From: Schlegelella_A sp038241255
Lineage (GTDB): Bacteria > Pseudomonadota > Gammaproteobacteria > Burkholderiales > Burkholderiaceae_C
DNA: 64,000 bases
Reading direction: 5' to 3'
NCBI GenBank assembly: GCA_038241255.1
Contig: JBBRFW010000001.1
Coordinates: forward strand, 59,343 to 123,342
The position numbers and the translations under genes were made by a program. The notes under the pieces are model-generated. The model was not told the origin of the DNA, searched no databases, and saw only the letters and a program-made list of their open reading frames with translations. Each line of letters begins with the position of its first letter. Position 1 is the first letter of the stretch. Shown here piece by piece: positions 19,513-29,224 of this stretch.

Positions 19513-20535
19513 ATGACGGCGACTCGCCCCGTCCCGATCCGGCCGGCCGCTGCAGCGGCCCGCCCGGCCTCGCCCGCGGCCTTCCTGCGCTCGCAGGGTG
19601 CGCTGCTTGCGCTCGTGGCCGTGCTCGTCTTCGGCGCGCTCCGCTACGAGCACTTCATCGGCGCGCAGAACGTCAGCGACGTCCTCGCGAATACGTCGAA
19701 GTTCGTCCTCATCGCGGTCGGCATGGCGTTCGTGATCATGTCGGGCGGCATCGATCTCTCGGTCGGCACCGTCGCCGTGCTCGCCAGCGTCGTCGCGGCG
19801 CGCGCTTCGCAGCATGGCATCGCGGCGGCGGTGCTGAGCGGCATGGTGGTGGGACTGGCGGCGGGCGTCTGCAATGGCGTTCTGATCGCCCGCTTCCGGC
19901 TGATGCCCTTCATCGTCACCCTGTGCACGTACATCGGTGCGCGCGGACTTGCGCTCATCGTCTCCGACCGCGAAACCGTCTCGATCTCCTACGAGCAGGG
20001 CTTCGACGCAGTCGGCCAGGGCGCGTTCCTCGGCCTGCCGATCCCTCTCTGGATCGCCGCTGCCGTTGTCGTCGCCGGCGAATGGACGCTGCGCCACGCC
20101 CCGTTCGGCCGCGCCGTCCTCGCCGTCGGCGGCAACGAGGAGGCGGCGCGGCTCATGGGCTTGCCGGTCGTGCGCGTCAAGGTCGGCGTCTACGCCCTCT
20201 CCGGCGCGCTCGCCGGGCTGGCCGGCGTCATCCTCGCGTCACAGACCTCGGGCAGCCCGACCGAGGGCGTCGGCTGGGAGCTGATCGCGATCGCCTCCGT
20301 CGTCGTCGGCGGTACGCTGCTGAGCGGCGGCGAAGGCTCGGTCGTCAACACGGTGAGCGGCGTGCTGCTGCTCTCGGTGATTCTTAACGTCATCAATTTC
20401 GAGAACGGCTACACCGGCGGAACGCACCTCACGCTCGGCTCGTACTGGCAGACGATCGTGCGCGGACTGTTCCTGCTTGCCGTGATCCTGCTGCAGGCGA
20501 GGCTGACGCGGTCGGCGGCGCGACGGCGCAAATGA
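19513..20535 (+). CDS. yjfF: Sugar ABC transporter permease (YjfF type)
   Basis: This is the second permease of the importer, 340 aa, BPD_transp_2 family. The signature GGIDLSVGTVAVLAS (about residues 78-92) and GRAVLAVGGNEEAARLMGLPV are diagnostic. The N-terminus is Ala/Pro-rich for 28 residues before the first helix. It starts 7 bases after ytfT and is the last gene of the transporter operon. No clear terminator follows; the next 760 bases are gene-poor. Confidence 0.9.
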   Translation: MTATRPVPIRPAAAAARPASPAAFLRSQGALLALVAVLVFGALRYEHFIGAQNVSDVLANTSKFVLIAVGMAFVIMSGGIDLSVGTVAVLASVVAARASQHGIAAAVLSGMVVGLAAGVCNGVLIARFRLMPFIVTLCTYIGARGLALIVSDRETVSISYEQGFDAVGQGAFLGLPIPLWIAAAVVVAGEWTLRHAPFGRAVLAVGGNEEAARLMGLPVVRVKVGVYALSGALAGLAGVILASQTSGSPTEGVGWELIAIASVVVGGTLLSGGEGSVVNTVSGVLLLSVILNVINFENGYTGGTHLTLGSYWQTIVRGLFLLAVILLQARLTRSAARRRK

Positions 20536-21005
20536 AGCCGTGTCTGCGAGTGAGATCGCAAGCGCCGGCGGGCGAGTCGGCATGGACAGTCGGGACGGCA
20601 ATTTGCCAGTTCGAATCACCGGCTTTGGCGATCGGCGCGCGCCGCGCGCGGCATCACTTCGGAGGAGCTATTCGTGGCCAAGAACACGATCTGTCTCTGG
20701 ACCCAATGAAAAGCTAACGTGACGAAAAAATGGTGGAAGGTGTGCGATGACGTCACGAAGGTGGTTGCGTCTGCGGTCTCGTTAGGTATCGGCTTGTCGC
20801 TGAACCGCTCCCTTGCTACGTCTGTCATTGCACCGAGTGTCAGCGGCGAACCGGCAGTGCCTTTGCAACCTCGCTGATCGTTCCAGCGACAGGAGTTGAA
20901 CTTACAGGCGGCACGTCATCGTCATACAGCGCATCTCTCGCGCACGGGCGAGTCAAGCGCGGGCAACAATGTGCGAAATGCGCAACTCGTCTATGGGGCG
21001 AGCCG
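20536..21005. other. Gene-poor spacer with remnants
   Basis: Base composition drops in GC from about 20700 on. The only recognisable piece is a VOC-family gene start (20661-20709). A 52-codon frame from GTG 20719 to TGA 20877 (begins VTKKWWKVCDDVTKVV, one hydrophobic stretch) is open but has no good ribosome site and no family. I do not call it a gene. Confidence 0.4.
20661..20709 (+). pseudogene. Start of a PhnB-like VOC-family gene, truncated after nine codons
   Basis: A strong ribosome site GGAGGAG (20661-20667) is followed by GTG (20674) and the codons VAKNTICLW, then TQ and a stop at 20707-20709. The M/V-A-K-N-T-I-C-L-W start is typical of PhnB/3-demethylubiquinone-methyltransferase-like VOC proteins of about 150 aa. 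Everything after W is gone and replaced by unrelated sequence. The intact translation signal with a truncated body marks a deletion or insertion endpoint at about 20700. Confidence 0.45.
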
Positions 21006-21284
21006 ATGCGTAACCCAACCGTGCGCAGTCTTCAGCCTGGCACGCTGGACGAACCGCGCGATTTCCGGCCAGTGGCGCATGTTCGGACGCGCAGCGCCTT
21101 GCCATGGGTTCAGCTTGCTTTGGATGTTCCGCGCTTCGAAACGCAACCGGAGTTCATCGAGCTCCTCTGGCTCTGGCAAGTTGCGCGCAAGTCCGAATTG
21201 CCGCCGAATGTTGTCCCCATCGAGCAGTCGTTCCAAAGCCGCTTCGCGCCCTTTGGCCCGTCGCTCAGGTCATCCAGTAGATGA
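21006..21284 (+). CDS. Hypothetical protein, 92 aa, strand uncertain
   Basis: This open frame (begins MRNPTVRSLQPGTLDEPRDF) contains PRFETQPEFIELLWLWQVAR, which loosely resembles the entry segment of PAS-like domains (pattern PEF..L...W...R). A fully overlapping 81-codon minus-strand frame (20991-21236) is equally open. Neither has a convincing ribosome site. It may be a fragment of a longer protein. Listed because this segment is otherwise empty; the function is unknown. Confidence 0.25.
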   Translation: MRNPTVRSLQPGTLDEPRDFRPVAHVRTRSALPWVQLALDVPRFETQPEFIELLWLWQVARKSELPPNVVPIEQSFQSRFAPFGPSLRSSSR

Positions 21285-21302
21285 CTCGAAGGAGTCGGAG
21301 TC

Positions 21303-21707
21303 ATGCCCAGCGACAATAAGCACGTTCTCATCGAGGCCGTAGCTGCGTTCAATCGTCCGAGGGACCGGGAGTACTACTTCGGGCTCTACGCTGACAACGC
21401 CGTTCTTCATCGTGCCCCTCCCTTGTCACCGGGGATCGAGTCCATCAAGCAGTGGTATCGCTCGCTTTGGGCGGCGTTCCCCCATGTTCAACTGACCCTG
21501 GGCAACGTCATGGCCGAAGGAAGCTTCGTGGCCAATCACTTCATATTGAAGGGCACGCACACACGGCCATTTCTTGGAAACGCGCCCAGCGGCAGGTCAA
21601 TTGAAGTGGCGGGCGTCACGATTCTTCGCTTTGAGGCCGGCAAGTGCGTCGAGCGCTGGAGCCAGACTGACTTGTATGGAATGCTCAAACAGATCGGCGC
21701 TATCTAG
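21303..21707 (+). CDS. SnoaL-like / NTF2-like polyketide cyclase-type protein
   Basis: This 134-aa protein has the small alpha+beta-barrel pattern of SnoaL-like ester cyclases: EAVAAFNRPRDREYYFGLYADNAVLH split around residues 10-36, then GIESIKQWYRSLWAAFPHVQLTLGNV, a FILKGTHTRPF strand and the end ERWSQTDLYGMLKQIG. Members act on small organic substrates or serve unknown binding roles. The ATG at 21303 has GGAGT nearby. Codon use is less GC-biased than in neighbouring genes, which fits recent acquisition. It stands alone between remnants. Confidence 0.8.
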   Translation: MPSDNKHVLIEAVAAFNRPRDREYYFGLYADNAVLHRAPPLSPGIESIKQWYRSLWAAFPHVQLTLGNVMAEGSFVANHFILKGTHTRPFLGNAPSGRSIEVAGVTILRFEAGKCVERWSQTDLYGMLKQIGAI

Positions 21708-21764
21708 AAAACTCGCGCGTGCGTCCTAAGATTGGGTGGCTGGTCGAGGCGGGGTGCTATCAAT

Positions 21765-22085
21765 GAATCGTCGCTCGATCGTTGCCCGTGCGGGTTGCGC
21801 CCCTGTTGTGCAGGCTGACCCTGTAACCTGCGGAACGACTCCAGCTCGCCTTCGCTATCGAGGACGCGCTCGACGGCTGCCGTGCCCAACGCCCGGATCA
21901 GCTCGTCGTCGAGATCGGCGTCGCACACGAAGAATCCGGCTGCCTCTGCGTCTTCGCGCGTGAGTCCGCTGCCGGGGTCGATGCGTTGCAGGCTGCGCCG
22001 GACCCTGATCGCTCCATCCTTCGACGAGGATCTCCGCGCGGGCCTTGGCGCCGATCAGCAACTCACGAGCGGCATCGACTTCCAA
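21765..22085 (-). pseudogene. TOPRIM-domain (OLD-like nuclease family) protein, decayed
   Basis: On the minus strand one frame gives AARELLIGAKARAEILVEG-W-S-D (about 22073-22005), the usual TOPRIM start with L-V-E-G and S-D. The sequence then continues in another frame with GLTREDAEAAGFFVCDADL, DDELIRALGTAAVERVL and GELESFRRLQGQPAQQGR (about 21967-21795). These match the C-terminal half of TOPRIM domains in OLD-like ATP-dependent nucleases, where F-x-V-C...DLEDELIRALG and ...SFR..Q.QPAQRG recur. The middle of the domain is deleted, the frame is shifted, and similarity stops after the last motif. No start or partner ATPase was found. It is a dead remnant. Confidence 0.65.
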
Positions 22086-22290
22086 GGACGGCCGGGGGCC
22101 AGGCAGCGGATCGGAAGCAGCCGGCGCGTACCCGTTCGGAATGCCAGGTGCGACGCTCGATCATCGAAGGTCCTGAAGCGAATCGGCGGGAGCAGGTCGG
22201 CTCCGTTGCGATGTTCCGGCCCCCGGCCCGACTCCCGACGACGGTCGCGCCGCGGGGCCGGCATACTTCGCGAGGGGAGAACGTCCGACG

Positions 22291-24347
<2,057 letters not shown>

Positions 24348-24351
<4 letters not shown>

Positions 24352-24833
24352 CGAGCGAGCGCCCCTTCAGCGTCATCGGCGTGCAGCAGATCGCCCTCGG
24401 CGCGCCCGACAAGGCAACGCTGCGCGCGCTCTGGGTGGACCGGCTCGGCCTTCCCATCGTCGGCTCGTTTCTCTCCGCGCGGGAGAACGTCGACGAAGAC
24501 ATCTGCGCCGTCGGCGCCGGCCTCGCGCGCGTCGAGGTCGACCTGATGACGCCGATCGACGTCGACGCGAAGCCGGCGGTGCACCTGCCGCCGCTCAATC
24601 ACGTCGGCCTGTGGATCGACGACCTGCGCGCCGCGGTCGCCTGGCTCGAGGCGAGCGGCGTTCGCATGGCGCCCGGCGGCATCCGTGCCGGCGCGGCCGG
24701 TCACGACATCTGCTTCATCCATCCGCGCGCCAACGAGGCGTTTCCGATCGCCGGTGCCGGCGTCCTCGTCGAGCTCGTGCAGGCGCCGACCGAGATCATC
24801 GCCGCCTGGCGGGCGGCACACGACGCGCCATGA
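24348..24833 (+). CDS. VOC-family protein, probable methylmalonyl-CoA epimerase
   Basis: This 161-aa protein has two vicinal-oxygen-chelate repeats: VIGVQQIALGAPDKATLRALW near the N-terminus and PPLNHVGLWIDDLRAAVAWLE in the middle. NHVGLWIDDLRAA carries a typical metal-ligand His, and ELVQAP supplies the usual distal Glu. Directly downstream of pccA, in a region otherwise lacking an epimerase, it is the best candidate for the step (S)- to (R)-methylmalonyl-CoA that mutase needs. The N-terminal His of classic epimerases is replaced by QQ, so metal binding may differ. A lyase or dioxygenase role is the alternative. Confidence 0.75.
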
Positions 24834-25366
24834 CGGTCCACGCGATCCTGAAGATGGGCGATCCGCGCCTCCTGCGCGTCGCGGCGCTGGTGGAGCGTTT
24901 CGCCACGCCCGACCTGCGCAGGCTCGTCGCCGACATGTTCGAGACCATGCGCGCGGTCAACGGCGCCGGCCTCGCCGCGCCGCAGATCGGCGTCGATCTG
25001 CAGCTCGTCATCTTCGGCTTCAACCGAAACGACCGCTATCCCGAGGCGCCGGCGGTGCCGGAGACGGTGCTCATCAATCCGGTCGTCGAGCCGATCGACG
25101 ACGCGGTCGAGGAGGGCTGGGAAGGCTGTCTCTCGGTGCCCGGCATGCGCGGCGTCGTGCCGCGGTTCGCACGCATCCGCTATCGGGGCGTTGACGTCGA
25201 AGGGCGGCCGATCGAGCGCGAAGCGGAGGGCTTTCACGCCCGCGTCGTCCAGCACGAATGCGATCACCTCGTCGGCACGCTCTACCCGATGCGAATCCGC
25301 GACTTCAGCCGCTTCGGCTTCACCAGCGTGCTGTTCCCGGAGCTCGACGCCGAGGCCGACGATTGA
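24830..25366 (+). CDS. def: Peptide deformylase
   Basis: This cytoplasmic metalloenzyme removes the formyl group from N-terminal formyl-Met. The 178-aa chain has all three motifs: GAGLAAPQIG (about residues 43-52), EGCLSVP with the metal Cys (about 97-103), and QHECDHLVGT with the two metal His and catalytic Glu (about 140-149). It overlaps the epimerase-like gene by 4 bases, so it is co-translated with pccA, which is an odd partner. It may be a second copy, since the usual def-fmt pair is not here. Confidence 0.93.
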   Translation: MTVHAILKMGDPRLLRVAALVERFATPDLRRLVADMFETMRAVNGAGLAAPQIGVDLQLVIFGFNRNDRYPEAPAVPETVLINPVVEPIDDAVEEGWEGCLSVPGMRGVVPRFARIRYRGVDVEGRPIEREAEGFHARVVQHECDHLVGTLYPMRIRDFSRFGFTSVLFPELDAEADD

Positions 25367-25521
25367 GTGCTTGCGGTCGTCAGCGGCGTGCAGGCGAGTG
25401 GGGAGACGAGTTGTAAAGGAACGTGTCGTCGGGCGTCGCGGTCGGCCGGGGTCGTGGTCCGGGCGTTGAAGACAGGGTCGCTTGCGGGTCTTTGCCCGAC
25501 GATGCGCCCACGGAGATCGCC

Positions 25522-27792
25522 ATGAAGACCTCATCCCCGCGCGATCGCGCGTCCTCGATGTCCCGCTTTCGCCGCTCGGGCCGCGTCTGGCTCGTCGTCC
25601 TGACCGCCTTGCTGGCGCTCGGCGCCGCGCTGTCGGCGCACGCCCAGTCGGACGATCCCCCGTCGCGTGCGGCGCGTCTCAGCGACGTCGTCGGCCAGGT
25701 ATGGCTTTACAGCGCAGACGCCGACGAGTGGGTCACCGTCGCGCGCAACCGGCCGCTCACGACCGGCGATCGCATCGCCACCGACAACGGCGCGCGCGCC
25801 GAGATCACCCTCGGCACGACGACGCTTCGCCTCGACTCCGGCACCGAGCTCGAGATCGCCCGCCTCGACGAGGCCCGCTACAGCGTCGTCCTGCGCGGCG
25901 GCAGCGTCGCGGCGCGTCTGCGCAGCCCGCAGGCCGTCGCCGAATTCGACCTCTCGACGGACGAAGGGCGCTTCCGCGCGCAGGCCGTCGGCCGCTACCG
26001 CTTCGACCGCTTTGAGCAGACCAGCGACATCACCGTCCGCGCCGGCCAGGCGATCTACGAGGCGCGCAACAGCGCGCTGCCGGTCGCCGCCGGCCAGCAC
26101 GCGCAGTTCTGGATCGATGGCGCCGGCGTGCCGCAGTACGCGACGGTGCAGCCGCTGCGCGATGCATTCGCCGGCTGGAACGACGAGCGCGATCGCGCCG
26201 AGAATCGACCGGTGACGGCGACGCGCTTCGTCTCGCCCGAGATGACTGGCGCCGAAGACCTCGACCGCTACGGTCAGTGGCAGCAGACGCCCGAGTACGG
26301 CGTGCTCTGGGTGCCGAGCTCGGTGACCGCTGGGTGGGCGCCGTACACCACCGGCCACTGGGCGTGGGTGCGGCCGTGGGGCTGGACCTGGGTCGACGAC
26401 GCGCCCTGGGGCTTCGCGCCGTTCCACTACGGTCGCTGGGTCAATCACCGCAACGCGTGGTGCTGGGCGCCCGGCACCTACGTCGCGCGGCCGGTGTACG
26501 CGCCGGCGCTGGTGGCTTGGATCGGCGCGCCGCGCGCGAACCTCTCGATCTCGATCGGCGGCGGCGCGCCAGTTGGCTGGTTCCCGCTCGCCCCGCGCGA
26601 GGTCTACGTGCCGAGCTATCGCAGCAGCCCGCGCTACGTGCGCGAGGTCAACATCACGCAGGTCACCAACGTCACCCAGATCACGACGATCGTCAACAAC
26701 CGGCACGGCGAGGCCGACCGGCGCGACTTCGCGAACCGCAAGTATCCACAGGCGGTTACCTTCGTCCCGGCCGAGGTGTTGACGCGGCGCCAGCCGGTCG
26801 CTCCTGCGGCCGCGCGTTTCCGCAACGATCCCCAGGTGCGCGCGCTGGTCGCCGATCCCCAGCCGGGGCGCGTCCTCGCTGCCGCACCGGTCACCGCGCC
26901 GCCGGCGGTGCCGCGCTCGGCTGAGGCCGGACCGCCGCCGCGCCCGCCGTTCCAAGGCCGGGCGCCGGGCAGCTTCGCCGGTCGTCCCGACGGCGCTCGC
27001 CCGGACGGTGCGCAGGTCGAAGGCCCGCGGTCCGAAGGTCGGCTCGGCGAACGGCCGCCTGCCAGCCCCGCCGTTACCGGACCGAGAGCCGCGGCGCCTC
27101 AGCCCGGTGTCAGGCCAGCACTCGCGCCGCCCGTCATCACACCGCCCGCGGTCGCGGCCCCGTCGGCCGGCGCGGCGCCGCCGACGAGCGTCGGGCCGCC
27201 GGTCGGCGCCCGCAGGGAGATCGATCCCGCGACCGGCCGTCCCGCTTTCCGTGGCGGCGCGCGCCTGGAGCGCGAGCCCGTCGAGGCGGTTGCGCCTCGC
27301 GTCATCCCACCGAGTCCGGTGCAGCACGCCGAGCCCGGCCTCCGTCCGGGCCTGCCGGGCCGCGACCTGCGCACGCCGGTCGACGGTGCCGGCGAGTTCC
27401 GCGGCCAGGTGCGTGGTTCGCGGCTGCCGCCCGCCGTCGATGCTGCGCCGGTGCCGCGGGAGGCGGTGCCGGCCCGGATTCCCGAAGGCGCGATTGCGCC
27501 GCGGAGCTTTCCGCCACGCATGATCGAAGGCCCCCGCGGCGACCCCGCACGCCCGCCGAGCGGCGGCCGCGCGCCGGAGGCCGGCCCGGTCGCACCGCGG
27601 CCGGTCGTCGTCGCGCCGCCGGCGCCGGTGGCGACGCCGCCCGCGCCCGTGGCCGCGCCGCCCGCGCAGCGCGCCCCCGAACTGCGGCCGGTCGAAGCGC
27701 AGCGTCCGCCGCACGAAGGCCGCGTGACTCGTCCCGAAGCGCCACCAGGTCGCGGTGAAGGCCGCGAGGACAAGGCCGAGAAGCAGAGGTGA
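25522..27792 (+). CDS. FecR-domain / DUF6600 protein with proline-rich tail
   Basis: This is a large exported protein, 756 aa from the ATG at 25522 (MKTSSPRDR). Its signal peptide spans about residues 1-42, ending SAHAQS. A FecR-like domain follows (about 50-200: TTGDRIATDNGARAEITLG and IARLDEARYSVVLRGG). A Trp-rich segment comes next (about 250-340: YGVLWVPSSVTAGWAPYTTG, WAWVRPWGWTWVDDAPWG, FHYGRWVNH), which is the DUF6600 signature. From about residue 460 to the end it is Pro/Ala/Arg-rich and of low complexity. The role is unknown; an envelope or surface function is likely. No sigma/anti-sigma partner is adjacent. Confidence 0.85.
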   Translation: MKTSSPRDRASSMSRFRRSGRVWLVVLTALLALGAALSAHAQSDDPPSRAARLSDVVGQVWLYSADADEWVTVARNRPLTTGDRIATDNGARAEITLGTTTLRLDSGTELEIARLDEARYSVVLRGGSVAARLRSPQAVAEFDLSTDEGRFRAQAVGRYRFDRFEQTSDITVRAGQAIYEARNSALPVAAGQHAQFWIDGAGVPQYATVQPLRDAFAGWNDERDRAENRPVTATRFVSPEMTGAEDLDRYGQWQQTPEYGVLWVPSSVTAGWAPYTTGHWAWVRPWGWTWVDDAPWGFAPFHYGRWVNHRNAWCWAPGTYVARPVYAPALVAWIGAPRANLSISIGGGAPVGWFPLAPREVYVPSYRSSPRYVREVNITQVTNVTQITTIVNNRHGEADRRDFANRKYPQAVTFVPAEVLTRRQPVAPAAARFRNDPQVRALVADPQPGRVLAAAPVTAPPAVPRSAEAGPPPRPPFQGRAPGSFAGRPDGARPDGAQVEGPRSEGRLGERPPASPAVTGPRAAAPQPGVRPALAPPVITPPAVAAPSAGAAPPTSVGPPVGARREIDPATGRPAFRGGARLEREPVEAVAPRVIPPSPVQHAEPGLRPGLPGRDLRTPVDGAGEFRGQVRGSRLPPAVDAAPVPREAVPARIPEGAIAPRSFPPRMIEGPRGDPARPPSGGRAPEAGPVAPRPVVVAPPAPVATPPAPVAAPPAQRAPELRPVEAQRPPHEGRVTRPEAPPGRGEGREDKAEKQR

Positions 27793-27820
27793 GCGGTGCC
27801 GGCCACGCGCCGGCCACGCG

Positions 27821-28498
27821 CTACTTCAGAAGCGGCGCGAGCACCGGCCAGACGTTGGCGAGAATGGTCGGGTGTGCGCTCGCGAGCGGATGCATGCGGT
27901 CGGCCTGGAACATCGATTCCGCCTGCGGGATGTCGGCCACGCCCTTGAGCATGAACGGCACCAGCGCCGCCCCCTGGTCGCGGGCGACGTCGGCGAAGAT
28001 CGCCGCGAAGCGCTCGCCATAGGCGCGGCCGTAGTTCGGCGGCAGTTGCATGCCGACGATCAGGACCTTCGCGCCTGAGGCCTTGGCGAGGTGCGCCATC
28101 GAGAGCAGATTGGCGCGCGTCGTCTCGATCGGCAGGCCGCGCAACGCGTCGTTGCTTCCCAGCTCGATGACGACGATGCCGGCCTTGCGATCGCGCAGCA
28201 GCGTCGGAAACCGGGCCAGGCCGCCGGCCGTGGTGTCGCCGCTGATACTCGCATTAACGACGGTCGCACCGATGTGCTCGCGGGCGAGGCGCTGCTCGAG
28301 CAGCGCGACCCAGCCGCTGCCGCGGACCAGCCCATATTCCGCCGATAGGCTGTCGCCGACGACCAGGATCGTGCGCGCGCCGACAGCAGCCCATGAGGGC
28401 ATCGCCGCGAGCGCCGCGGCCGCCGCGAGGCCCACGCTACAGTGCGCGACCCAGCGGCGGCGCGTCCACGCCGCATCGGAAAACACGCTGCCCTTCAT
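27821..28498 (-). CDS. tesA: SGNH/GDSL hydrolase, TesA-type arylesterase/lysophospholipase
   Basis: This is a probable periplasmic esterase. The 225-aa chain starts at ATG 28498 (MKGSVFSDAAWTRRRW) and has a signal peptide with an Arg-rich start and a core ending SWAA. SGNH motifs are VVGDSLSAEYG (nucleophile Ser), ASISGDTTAGG (Gly), ELGSNDALRG (Asn) and the C-terminal DRMHPLASAHP (Asp/His). In E. coli tesA is likewise divergent from ybbA. Here the two start codons overlap on opposite strands (CATG, 28496-28499), so each promoter must lie inside the other gene, or one start is further downstream. Confidence 0.88.
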   Translation of the reverse strand: MKGSVFSDAAWTRRRWVAHCSVGLAAAAALAAMPSWAAVGARTILVVGDSLSAEYGLVRGSGWVALLEQRLAREHIGATVVNASISGDTTAGGLARFPTLLRDRKAGIVVIELGSNDALRGLPIETTRANLLSMAHLAKASGAKVLIVGMQLPPNYGRAYGERFAAIFADVARDQGAALVPFMLKGVADIPQAESMFQADRMHPLASAHPTILANVWPVLAPLLK

Positions 28499-29204
28499 GT
28501 CCGAAGCCATCATTGCCGTCGAGCGTCTCACCAAGCAAGTGCAGGATTCCACCGGCACGCTGACGATTCTCCATGAGATCGATTTCACCCTGCTGCCGCA
28601 ACGCTCGGTCGCGATCGTCGGCGCGTCGGGGTCGGGCAAGAGCACCTTGCTCTCGATCATCGCCGGCCTCGACACGCCGACGACCGGCACCGTCCGCCTC
28701 GATGGCGTCGACCTGTTCGCGATCGACGAGGACGAGCGCGCCGCGGTGCGCGCCGCCAAGGTTGGCTTCGTTTTCCAGAGCTTCCAGCTGCTCGCGAACC
28801 TGAACGCGCTCGAGAACGTAATGCTCCCGCTCGAGCTGCAGGGACGAGCCGATGCGCGGCCGCTCGCGACCGAGATGCTGCGCCGCGTCGGCTTGGGCGA
28901 GCGGCTGCGCCACTATCCGCGCGTGCTCTCGGGCGGCGAGCAGCAGCGCGTCGCGCTGGCGCGGGCCTTCGTCGTCCGGCCGATGCTCTTGCTTGCCGAC
29001 GAGCCGACCGGCAGCCTCGACTTCGCCACCGGCGAGACCGTCATGGCGCTGATGCTCGAGCTCAACCGCGAGGCGGGGACGACGCTCGTCCTGGTGACGC
29101 ACGACACCGCGCTGGCGGCGCGCTGCAATCAGCAGCTGCGCATCGAGGCGGGGCGGGTCAGCTTCGGCGAGCCGCCGGGAGATCCTTCGCTGCGCTCACG
29201 CTGA
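28497..29204 (+). CDS. ybbA: ABC transporter ATP-binding protein (YbbA/LolD type)
   Basis: This 235-aa cytoplasmic ATPase belongs to the MacB/LolD group. Walker A GASGSGKST lies near residue 42, the signature is LSGGEQQRVALARA (near 144), Walker B is LLADEPTGSLD and the H-loop VTHDTALA. E. coli ybbA is followed by the large permease gene ybbP. Here no permease follows; the next gene is on the other strand. The partner must be encoded elsewhere or has been lost. The start codon overlaps that of the divergent esterase. Confidence 0.88.
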   Translation: MSEAIIAVERLTKQVQDSTGTLTILHEIDFTLLPQRSVAIVGASGSGKSTLLSIIAGLDTPTTGTVRLDGVDLFAIDEDERAAVRAAKVGFVFQSFQLLANLNALENVMLPLELQGRADARPLATEMLRRVGLGERLRHYPRVLSGGEQQRVALARAFVVRPMLLLADEPTGSLDFATGETVMALMLELNREAGTTLVLVTHDTALAARCNQQLRIEAGRVSFGEPPGDPSLRSR

Positions 29205-29224
29205 CCCTCCCGATTCGCGGCGGG

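Noticed and set aside
20609..20617. GTTCGAATC resembling a tRNA T loop
   Set aside because: The flanking bases do not form a T stem, acceptor strands or an anticodon arm, so it is a chance match.
20719..20877. 52-codon frame with a GTG start in the gap after yjfF
   Set aside because: No ribosome site, no family resemblance and an ordinary chance length; noted only in the spacer description.
27793..27820. Direct repeat GCCGGCCACGC twice between the DUF6600 and esterase genes
   Set aside because: The repeat is only two units in a very GC-rich 28-base convergent spacer, with no hairpin or known site; it may be chance.
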